Made by a program: the position numbers and the translations under genes
Assembly (NCBI RefSeq): GCF_000003815.2
Contig: NC_049990.1
Coordinates: forward strand, 19,002,494-19,066,493
Length of the DNA stretch: 64,000 nucleotides
DNA from: Branchiostoma floridae
Taxonomy: Eukaryota > Chordata > Leptocardii > Amphioxiformes > Branchiostomatidae
Direction of reading: 5' to 3'
The notes under the pieces: generated by a model
What the model was told of the DNA's origin: nothing
The model's input: the letters and a program-made list of their open reading frames with translations, nothing else
Database searches by the model: none
Part shown: positions 33,301-45,300 of the stretch, in pieces
Layout: each line of letters starts with the position of its first letter
How positions within the stretch are numbered: the stretch's first letter is position 1

Positions 33301-36300
33301 TCTCAATGCATCACCATTTTAATCCATACCAAATAGCAGTAACTCAAGCAACTGGGTATGATTTTGTACATGGTCACTAACTAGCATTCGTCAGTGATCT
33401 GGTAGAAAAATAGGTTTCATACCCTAACTTTGAACTGAAATATAAAGGACAAAAGTTGTCTTGAACACGGAAACATTGACAAAAGGTATTGGATGCTATG
33501 CAAAACGCTTGACCGTTTCCAAATCATATCCAGTTGATTGAGTAACTCCTAGGCCTATTTGGTGTATATCATTATACTAATCTTTATCAATGTACCAGTA
33601 AAATCTCCTATTATTCTGTAGGATCCAATTATTGCATAACATTGATTTAGCTTTTTTTCAATGCCTAAATCAACAGACACGGATGCAGTTAAAGAAAGTT
33701 GCTTTCATGGAGACCAGCTGTAGTCAATTCAAAATCAACGCAGTAAACAGCACATCCAATGGCAACCAACCTCTCGATGGCCTGCTATCTGAAGATGGAC
33801 AAGAGTGGATTTCGCATGGTACTCAACAGTCCCTTTCAAGTGATTTCACCATGCAGATAACGTTCTGTTCTAACCAGTACGGAAGTTTCAACCAGGCGGT
33901 CGTCTTTGATCTGGGCCAACGCCCCTTCCTGTTTTGCCCTTTACATGTGGATGTAGCTATGAAGACTGACTTAGATTGTCTGACCGAGTTAAGAGATACG
34001 TTCACACTGCTCGGAGCCTCGTGGGCAAATCAAGGGAAAGTGGTCCATTTCCTCGAAGAAGCAGGCACTGATCAAGACGAAGAAGAAGAGCTGAGAAGAA
34101 GATACACGTTGACGTCAAACCCAGAGAATCTCGTGACTCTGAAAATCTTCAAGGACGAAATGCTCACCAAGTCCAACTACAAGCAGCGTCAGCATCAGCT
34201 ACTGTTCATAGAGGAGGCTGAGCAAACGAAGCATGTCAGAAGGTACAAATGCCATTGTCTGTTTGTTGTTGTATGTTGTATGTTGTTCTACAAAAATTGC
34301 ATTCAATCTTCCACGTGACGGACCTCTACTGTGTTTATTCCAGGTTGACCCTACAGACAATGGGAAGCGTCTCCGACACGATGGAGAAGATATTCACCGA
34401 CTCAACGAAGGTGGAGTTTGCACAGGGTGGAGAGCGCTTCATCCAGATCTTCTTGAATGAAGACTTGTCTGAGGATACGCCACAGGGGTACCTCCTAACA
34501 CGGAGTCTGTCACCAAAAGCTCAAGTTATCATCCATACAGAATGTTTCGATCAGGTACTGACAGTTTACCTACAGTTTATGTAGTCTGTCTGTTTAAAAC
34601 TATCAATTTCTTGGAAATACGTACGATTCTGCTCCACAAAGCTTCTGAGAGAAAAGCTAATTGCTGCCTTCTTGTGTCTTTTCGTAATAATATAGGACGC
34701 CTATGAAGTTTGGGTTGAGTGGACGACAAAGGACAGCATATGGCTTAGGATTCCATCTTCTGTCTGCCAACACTTTGGTCTTGAACAAGTCACAGAAGTG
34801 AGCATGGAAGTTCAATTCATGCTCGATCGATCGCCAATGGTGAGTATCTCTGATGAGATTTATATTTTGGTTCTTTATTTTCCTTTCTTATGGTCGTTTC
34901 ATTTAACAGTTTATTGCTATTTTCCTAGTTGTTCCGACACTGCGCAGTGGACACCATGAAAGATCCAACGTTGGTGTTTCCAGACAACCCAAATGTCTCC
35001 AAGCGGTTTTGGAAAAACCTTCGTAAGGAGAGCCTTGACCCTCCACATAGGCTGAACGACAAGCAAAGGGAGGCGTTTGCTAAAATTACAGGTATGTATA
35101 CATTACAGACTGCTTCTGCATGCCATATTTGTTGCATTTTAAGCAAGCTTGCAAGTATGATTCGAAGAGGTTCTGGTATCGCAGCATATGCTATTAAATA
35201 ACGGTATACCTATCATACTACAGCTCCTACAGAAAGGTTCATCCCTCCTCTACTCCTGATCGGACCATTCGGCACGGGGAAAACCTTCACCATAGCAGCA
35301 GCTGCTTCTGTTGCAGCCAGGCAGGATGACAGCCGTATCCTCATTTGTACCCACACTAACGACGCAGCTGATCTGTACATTCGGAAATACTTGAAGACAG
35401 AAGACATTTCTGGTAAGTAGATGCATCTCAGCCTGAAATAATGTTGTGTAGGCTTCACCCGCGGAATGTCGTGCTATGAATCAATCAGTCGGTTAGCCTT
35501 ACCTGCTTCTGTAATTTTGTAAGCATTAAAAAGTACGGAAGCAGGTAAAGCTAATTGACTGGATTTTAGACTGTATCTGCTATTATAGTATTGCTGCTTT
35601 CTCTTAGAATTCGTTACATATTCAAATCTGTAGAGATTGGTGATTCACTCATGGCACGACATTCTTTCCTACCTCATCTGCAGCCATCAGGGAGCGAAGG
35701 GCTAGATTCTTTGGGCACTGATTTAGAAGCAGTAGCATTAGCCGGTGACCGCATTTACTGGGCACCAACCTGATACATATACAAACACAAAGGCGCTATG
35801 GGAAGCAGAGTGAGCTTTGTCACTTCATGATGTTGAAGTTTAATGTACGTCTATTTTATTATATCTTCTTGCAGAAAGCCGTACTCTGCGCATCTACTAC
35901 AAGAAAAGAAAGAAGACAACAGTTCATGATGACGTCCTGAGGCATTGCGTCATGAACGAAGACGGGACGTTCCGTTATCCGACCAGAGATGAAGTTGCAG
36001 CAGCTAAGATTGTCAGTGAGTACGTATACATCTTTTGATTTTATTTCTTGGCAGGTATCGAAGGATGAGAAAAATACACTGTTCTCTAATCAATTTCACT
36101 CGCCGAAATTTTCAATCATATCTCTCGTTGTTCTTCAGCTATCTGACCCCTAGTACTACATGTGATTTTTCCGCACGTGTCAGCACTGGGTCAAAGTTCG
36201 TCGGAAGTCGGTACCGCCTCCTGTATCAGCTGAGGGAAGGATATGTTGTCCTGAGTAACAAAGGAGTAGTTAGTATAACATCAGGTATTGTATATAAGCT

Positions 36301-39300
36301 GGATGTACAGTGTGTAAACCACTATTTTATTTGTGCTAGTCACAACGCTCAGCCTGTCCTTGGTGCTGGAGAGAGAGGTAGGCCTGGATGCCGGGTTCTT
36401 CACACACATCATGGTGGATGAAGCTGCGCAGGCGCTGGAGTGTGAGGCGATCACCCCACTCAGCTTAGCTACAGCCAAAACCCGTGTGGTTTTAACTGGT
36501 GACCATATGCAGGTTTGCTCAATGTATTACACTATTGTATATTACACTTATAGACGAGTATTTGCAGCTACCAGCACAAAATTAAGTAGAGTAACATTGA
36601 TACCAGGGAGTCACAGAAAGTTTCTGGCTTGCTCCGTCAATCAACATTTCTTTCTCAGATAAGACCTAAGGGCATTGCATAAATCACGTTTGATAAAGCT
36701 TTTGTGAGAGGATACAGAAGATAATTGCCAAACTAAAATGCTTCTGAACACATTCTGTTCCTCGTGGAAATATTACTGTACTTGATAGAATTATGACAAA
36801 AATTAAACTCTTTCACAGTTGAGTCCAAAGGTCTTCTCCAACTTTGCCAGAGAGAAAGGCTTCCATCAGTCCCTGTTAGAACGTCTGTTCTACCACTACC
36901 AGCAGATGGTACCTGATGATGACCTGCACCCATGTATTACGTTACTGCATGAGAACTACAGATGCCACAACGACATCCTCAAATTTCCGTCTAAGGTGAT
37001 AGTAATAACTTATTTGAAGTATTAAATATAGCTAATTATAAGGCCTTGCAAGGTATAGCACAAAAGACAGAGTGAAGACAAAATAAGAAAATGCAATTTA
37101 TCACAGATGTATTTGTTTCCGTGACAACTTATTTCAAATATATTCGTTATTGTAGATAACCATTAGTTCTTCGAAATATTATTAATGAAAGTAGTTTGCA
37201 GTGAAAGGTAAATCTATCAGTAACATGGTGAATACAGGAACATATGAGAATTCTAAAATCTGGACCTGCAAGTGTTTTTTAACTGCAAGTAAGCTTTCCG
37301 TTAATGCCAACGGTAGGTCTCTTTGCATGGTTAAAGTAAAGCCTTACAATAAGCAAAGACAATATGGCTTACAATGAAGAAAGATTGAAACAAACAAACA
37401 AACAAGCAAAATGGCATCCAGGGGCGGCACACAGGGCATGCATCTGTATACCAGATGTATCCGGGAGCGGCAGCTTGAGGGTTTTTCCTTATATGCAGCA
37501 CAGTGCTGAAAGTGTTTTAAACATTTATTGGCATTTCTTACAGGTTTTCTATGGCGGAAAATTGATTTGTCGCAGTGAAGCAAAGAAACACCCAACTGTA
37601 CCTTCGTTGGCATTTTACACAGCTTATGGCCTAGATTCTGCAGAAAATGCGACCACTTCATTCTACAATGACGCTGAGGTATGCAAACATTTTACTTCTA
37701 GAAGTCTAGAACCTAAACATATCACTAAATGTAAGAACGGAAATAAATGCAGTATCATATTAAAGTGTTTCTGAAGCACTGAATGCAGTAAATTGAAGTG
37801 TTTCTCTGCAGGTGTGGGAAGTTGCTGACCGTGTAGAGGCTCTCTGGAACTCGTGGCCAGAAGCGGAGTGGGGAGAAAAGGACGACTCATGTATGGAACA
37901 GATAGGCATCGTTACACCCTATCAAGATCAGGTATGTTCAATTCATTTTGAAGGCTGATTTTAAAGATGTTAAAGGAAAAGTTATTACCCTATAGATTTT
38001 GTTATTCTCTTGCAAGTTGTATGGCAAAGTTTAAGGACTTGTGGCAACTGCTTTCTACACATCACGAATTGCAGGTGAACAGAATCAGACTTGCCTTACG
38101 GAGGAAGGGGTTAGGAGGTGTAACAGTGGAGACTGTCACCAACGTTCAAGGTCAGTAAGAAGCAGAAAACTTATTATTCCACAAAAGAGAATGAAATTTC
38201 ATTATTATTTTTTGTGTGGTCAGCATATCCTTTCTATTCGGTAAGGCTAGGCGTACTATTTGTATCACACGAAGCAGCAGTCCTTGGATTCCGGCCTGCA
38301 TCGTCATTTTTAGAGCGTTAGCTTTAGTCAAGTGTCCCCCAGCTGCTTTAAAGGAACGAGTCAATGACCATGCATCTTCCTTTTTAACAACATGGGGAGC
38401 ATTAGTGCAATATTCAATAAAAAAGTATTAGGAGGTGTAACTTATTGGCATCTGTAAATATTGATCTGGTAGAGTGTACGTAGATTCAGTATTGATTTGT
38501 AGCATCTATATCTACATACATTTCAGGCAAAGAGTATCGAGCCCTTTTCCTGAGCACAGTGAGAACCCGAGTGACCTGCTGTGCTGAACAACAAAACCCA
38601 CCCCAGGAAACCCCTGACTTCGGTTTCCTCTCAGATCCAAAGCTTCTCAATACCGCAATCACACGTGCAAAGTCTTTTGTCGGTGTCGTTGGTGATCCTA
38701 TATCACTCTGCTCGGTTGGTAGCTGTAGTAAGATATGGTTTGAATACATTGAAGGCTGCAGCAAACACAGGAGCCTACATGGAACAAGTGTTGACCAAAT
38801 CAAACACTACCTAGATGTGCTAGAAATGGAGGCATCATCTCTGCCTGTGGCTAGTGTCTTGCGCCCAGAGGCACCCATCTTTGTTCCGCAACAGGGAGGC
38901 ATTTTCCAACCGCCACCGGTGGTGCAGGATTCACACGCGAGGCAACAAAAGGGAACCAGGAATCAAACACTGTTGCCACCTCCTAGGAAGGGGAAATCTA
39001 AAAAGTCTACCCCGATGAAAGAAATCAAGCCTACAGTCCCCACAAGCAAGCCACCAGGATGTGCCTCAGCAGACTCGCAGGGGCCTCATTCATCGAGCGG
39101 AGTCACAGATGGTCAGAGTCATTCACACAAAGAACTGAGGGTTCAAGGAGACTCTCTTACCCGCCAGCCTAAAGACGCTGCAAATCAAGGAATGGGAAGC
39201 GATCTTATCTCTGCTACATTACAGAGACAAATCAGCGAGGCAGAATCCACAGCGGAAGATGATTTGAATAGTTCAAGCTCCTCCGACAGTGATGAGATGA

Positions 39301-42300
39301 TCGAAAACCAAACAGGAGGAGGGCAAACTCAAAGCGCCATGGAGATGAAGACAGCACAATACATGTGCCATACAGAAACAAGTTGTAAACCTGCATTGAG
39401 CCCTGCAACGACTACACAGAAAGAAGACAGTGGGGGCGTAACAGATAATGCATTTACTGATGATAAGGACGACATTGTCAAAGAGTTGCAGAAACAGGTC
39501 AGAAGGGTGGAAGATCCAGAATACGCACAGAACAGGCTGTACGAAGAGGAATACCCCAGGCCACGTGAGGCATTAGGTACCGATGAATCATGTGCACCTA
39601 GATGGTCTGATAGCATAGGTAAAGGTGGAAAGGTGAAACACAAAACATTGTTCAGTCTTGGCACAAGTATTGTCTCTTCTTCAAAACGTGTGGTACTGTC
39701 AACAGAGGGGTACAGAGCCAGATACACCTATGCAGAGCTAGACGAAAGCTCTGAAAGACTCAGAGGAAGGTCACACGTTTACCAAAAGCACTTCCACGAG
39801 AACACGCTGTATGAAGTTCTGGAAAAGAAACCCGATAAATATGTTAAATGTAGGGTCCAGATGTCAAAGGCAATTCCCGGAAAAGGGCATGGTGTGATGG
39901 AAGATCCTGCATCAAAAGATATTCAGCTGCACAATCTGAAGAGACTAAATCGTGCATTCGATGGGGATGAGGTAGTCGTGGAATTGGACACAGAGGAACA
40001 CAATGGAGAAGAATTCAAAGAAGAAAAAACAAGAAGAGAGGGAAGCGTTGTTGGGATACTGCGTCCTGCTGTTCCGCACGAAGATCTGCAGTTTGTTTGC
40101 TACGTTGACGATCATGATCCAAACGTTCTCATTCCTGTGCAGAAAGGTGCTCCTAAATTTCAGAACGTTGTCCCACAGGACATGGAAGGTCCTACTGACT
40201 TCATTCAACTCTATGGTATTACGGAGGACGGAAAACTGAAATCCAAACAGCGTGTACCATACCATCTTGTCGCCAAACAAAGACGTCTCATTGTGGTACG
40301 TTTTCTAAAATGGGAACCACATTTTGCCTACCCGCTCGGATTCGCGACCAAAATGATGGAGCCAGGTGACAGCGAAGATCATGCCGTGAATGCCCTGATG
40401 GCGGACCACATGATACAAGAAACCTTCCCTCAGGAAGTGCTAGACCATGTTGATCGGATGTTTCCCGAGGACCTTCCGGCAAACGACAGCTACCCTAACC
40501 GCAAGGACCTGACGGATCTTGTAGCTGTAACTATCGACCCTCTGGGAGCTCGTGACCTCGATGACGCTCTAAGTGTGCAGCAACTCAAGAACGGGAAGTA
40601 CGAGGTCAGCATTCACATTGCAGATGTGTCCAATTTCATAAAGAAAGGCGACCCTGTTGATCGCGAAGCTCTGGCACGAGGCACATCCTACTACCCACAC
40701 ACAGCTGAGAAACCGATGGTGCCAATGCTTCCATCTCAGCTATGTACCAACCTGTTGAGTCTGATACCAGAGGGGAAGAAGTACACCATCACTGTCTGTA
40801 TGGAAATTGACGAAAAAAGTGGAAAGATCAGCAAGCCCCGATTTTTCAGGAGCAAGATCAGGTCTAAGGTACAGCTGACGTATCAACAGGCGCAGAGCAT
40901 TCTCGATGGAGAGACGGCGACAGAAGAAAGTATTGACCGAGATATTGTTCTCAACATCCAACGGCTTGGGCGACTCTCGAAGATGCTGCGCAGCGAAAGG
41001 CTCAGCGAGCTAGCATTCGTGCACAAAGATATGGATGAAGACATAGCATGTTCTGATGCGCATTATCTAGTGGCTGAGTTCATGATATTGGCAAACAAAT
41101 TTGTAGCAGAACACGTGATGGAGTATTTCCCATATTGCACCTTGCTACGACGTCAGCTTCCACCGAAGGATCACAAGATGATGGAATGGAAAGACGCCCA
41201 TGGAGACACAGTGGATAGGTCCCTTCTGCTGTCAAGAGAAATAGAAAAGTACAACAGTCTATGCAGCATTACTGACACTGACGGAAGAGAAGATCAGCAA
41301 TTCCAGGACATGGGTGTCATTATCATCCGACAGATCATCTGGACTAAAATCATCCAAGCAGCAGAAGATGGCGACTTCGAAAAGCTGGAAATGCTGGTAC
41401 TTTTTGATGACAACCACCCACAGCTAGCCGTTGCAAATGGCCACTACCGCCGTATTCAGAACCGCGCCATGTATGTCAGCTCTGGACAGTATCCAGATAA
41501 TCCCGAAATGTACGGTCACTTCTCGTTCAACCTCCCTGCCTACACACAATTCACGTCGCCCATTCGACGGTACGCTGACATCGTCGTCCACAGGCTTCTG
41601 GTTGCCGCCTTAACCGGGAGCACCTGTCCATACGAACAGGAGGAAATGGAAGAGCTATGCGCGCATCTCACACAGAAATCCTGGAACTCAAAGGCGTTTG
41701 ACAAGAGGGTGTTTTTGATCAAGATGGCTTTCAAGATACAGGAAAGGCCGTTCGTTCAACAGCCATTTATCGAAGCCATTGATGAAAGACGACTCCACCT
41801 CAACTTCCCAGACTGCCATAACATCCCAGCTTTCAACCGAATCATCAACATGGCACATCTGCAACCCGACCAACAGCCAACCCGGGGTGAGGAAACGGTG
41901 ACGTTTGTCTGGAGGCTACGCATATACGACTTTGCCAAGTTCAACCAAGATTCCCACAGTTCGAACCCAAGCTTCTTGCCCGATGACGATGCTGTGAAGA
42001 CTTGCACCTACACCAAGAGAATTTCATCTTCGACATGGAAAGCAATGGTTGAGGCAATCAGAGAAAAGAACATGGGTGCCATAAAGCAGGTTGTGGAAAC
42101 AGCAAACCAAAAGGAAGTCAACAATGACAGCGAACAGCAGCGTTTGTTGGAGATGAGCAGGGCCGATGCAAAGAGCGCGGCTACAGGAGGTCTCCAAAGA
42201 CTGGGAACAAAAGGTGTGGAAGAGGACTACGAGGATGAACTTCTTGTTGAAGAGGAAGGCAACGCAACTGGAGGCTCAGATCAAGCTGGGGGTGATAAGA

Positions 42301-45300
42301 GCTCAGCTAAGGAGTTCCAAAGATACAATAAAACCATTGAAGTGACATACTCACCTTGTGACGTACTGCAGGTGAGTTTTAAGATTTGTTTAAGATATGT
42401 ACCTTAATCTTTCCAATAACCACTTCGGTGAATTCGTTCCTTCTCTCGTGGTCTCTTTATCTTACTCTTCTTATTCTCTGTCCACTACAGCAAAGCCCAA
42501 GAACATCTTTCTCTACACAGGGCAAGTGAATTAAACTTATCCACTACAAGTGTTCTTTCAGAATTTTGCCTGATCATTCATTGCATGACAAAAGCTATCA
42601 AGTTTACTTCACTTCGTGGCAAAGTTTATGACTCTCCTTCAGTATCCCAGGGGCTGAAGCGTTTGTTTCATTTCTATATCGAACATTGAAATGCTTTGCG
42701 GCAAATGTTGATGTGTTCACTATTTCATTCGTTCGCAAATGTTCTCTTTATTGTCTATTAACGCTCATTTATGAATATATTTTTTCAGGTTCAACTGACA
42801 ACAGAGATGTACCGTGGACTTCTGACGCCAACTATCCAACTGTTGAAGCTGACACCAGCTGTAGACATATGCCTGGAACATCGCCGAGACCCGGTCCGAG
42901 TGTTCGCCACTCGCACTGGAGACATGGCGTCAAAAGGTAGACTGAGTTATTTTAAGTTAAAATTCATTACATTTCATGATAAGACTCTTATTTGTGTGAC
43001 ATATGGAAGTGAGATAGAAATGTCAATAGAATATGAATCAAAAATACAAATGAAGACCTAATTGAAACCAGAGGCCCTTTTGTTACAGAGAGGTATGAAT
43101 CTTTGAAGGAGTACGCACGGCTATGGCGACAAGTCGTCGAGATGGAGGCAGCCTATAGCAGTAATAGTGGTGAAAATGTAGTCACCATCATGGGAATCAA
43201 GGCAGGTCAAAAACTTTGTTTGGATATTTCTCCAGCTTTCAAATATGTTAAGTAGTCATTGAATGCTATAGCGAGATTTTGCTTAATTTCATCTTGTGGC
43301 TTATAAAGATATGATAAATGTAAATAAGTCGAAGAGTCATATGTTAGAATGACGGGATGAAAAGACAAAGCAAAGCAATCCTTAAGGTTTGAATGCAACG
43401 TAATTTATCATACATGTATTTTTCCAGATTCAGTGGAAAAAGAAGCGGGGAGAGATTCAAGGGACGTTCACGGTCCCAGGGGAGTTCGCACGAGGCTGCT
43501 GCTTCCTCATCAGGTCAGGTGACCAGCTGTGCGTCAGATATGCAAATCTACACAGCACCAGTGACGTCATAAATACAAGAGCGAGCGAGGATTCATCAAC
43601 AGAGGAGAGTGATGACACCTCCGACGAGGACAGGTATCTAAACCGTTTAAAATGATTTTCTTTGTATACTTTCTGGATATACGACGTTACAGATGTAACA
43701 ACCCAATATCAGGGTTCTTACAGAACTATAGGCGTCACTCCATATTAGCCAATAAAGGCCAAATACATTTGTGGTCCGTTTTAAATCTACTCCGATGCCT
43801 CCATGAAAGTTAGACATCCAGGTAATAAGATGCAGTTACTCAAGCAACTGAACGGTCAGACAGTTCAGAACTTCAGGTAGCATCCACTACCCTTCTAAGT
43901 GACACTGAGCAAAACTGCTGAAAGGCAGATTCTATAGACTGACTATGAATTGATATGCAATGGTGTTGAAGACAAATTTGTGCATTCCCCTATACAGCTT
44001 TGCATCAACGTGTTCTGATGCCGAAGATTTACCAGAAGATGCTCTCAACAACAATGACAAGGACGGACCAACGTGGGTCGCACACTGTATTGTACATAAG
44101 GTCACACCGCACCCTGTTCGTCTGAAGGAACAAGTTGATAAGTACAGGATCACCGTACGGCTTCATTATCATAGTGCTGCCGTCCCTAGGTGCCTGCTGG
44201 AGCCAGCATTTGCTTCCAGACGCTCTTGCACTGTGGAACATATTCCTGTTCCACTTCCTATCAGGTAAAAAACGTTCTTGTAACAATAATAGTAAAATAA
44301 CAAGCGTTCTTGAAGAAGTAATTGAAAGCAATTTCTGGTTATTCCTTACTCTCCAAGCAGAGGTTGNNNNNNNNNNNNNNNNNNNNNNNNNNNNNNNNNN
44401 NNNNNNNNNNNNNNNNNNNNNNNNNNNNNNNNNNNNNNNNNNNNNNNNNNNNNNNNNNNNNNNNNNACTACTATATCTACGCGACTCAACCTCTGCTTGG
44501 AGAGTAGTTATTCCTTACAATGACATTGATAAACACTGGTTGTTTACTAAAAGGCGAATGCGGAGTGCAGTGGAAGGACTGGTGGAACAAAGCGAAGAAT
44601 GTGCCATTCTAGAGGAAATCTGCCTCAACAAACATCCTGAACGTCTTCAGCTGGCGGGTAAGTTCCTACGAATCATACATGTCTAATTGATTTCAAATAG
44701 GGGTGGGTACCGGTACAGAAAATTCAGGTACAGGTACGGTCCACGGACAGAGGATCAGGTCCAGGTCTGGGCCTGAACCTGAACCTGATTGTGAAAACTT
44801 GTGAATGGTCCATTTTGCTACTAAGGATTCTGTTTAACGACTTCCACTTGCGTTTTTAACCCTATCATCGTGTAAACAACACTAACTTCAACCAAGTTTG
44901 ACTGTATAAACTTGGTAAAAATGACTGTCAACTCTCCTTTACTTCGCTATTGATATTTTCTGGGACCTGTAAGCCCGATAACGTGTAATGCCTGCCTATA
45001 TAATCTGTTCGGTCCAAGATCCGGTCTACTGATTTTTTCAGGTCCGGTTTTTCTGGACCGGTCCAACAAGAAAAACCGTTTTTGTAACACGCACACGTAC
45101 ACGTATCAGTACCCACCCGTAATTTCATCATTATACGTTCGTCGTGTATTAGATTATAAGGGAGTCATTGGCAAACTTATAAGTAACTGTTCGCTCTTTC
45201 GCAGATCAAGACTTGAAAGCAAGATCCAAAGACCATGACCTGGGCACCCTGGCATCAGGGCATCAAGGATCGGTACATCTGAACAACTACCAAAGGACAG

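Noticed and set aside
36170-36290. Possible extra HELZ2 exon ([18 protein letters not shown])
   Set aside because: The sequence matches a dispersed repeat at 52957-53008, and exons 35875-36015 and 36340-36512 join in phase directly across the helicase without it.
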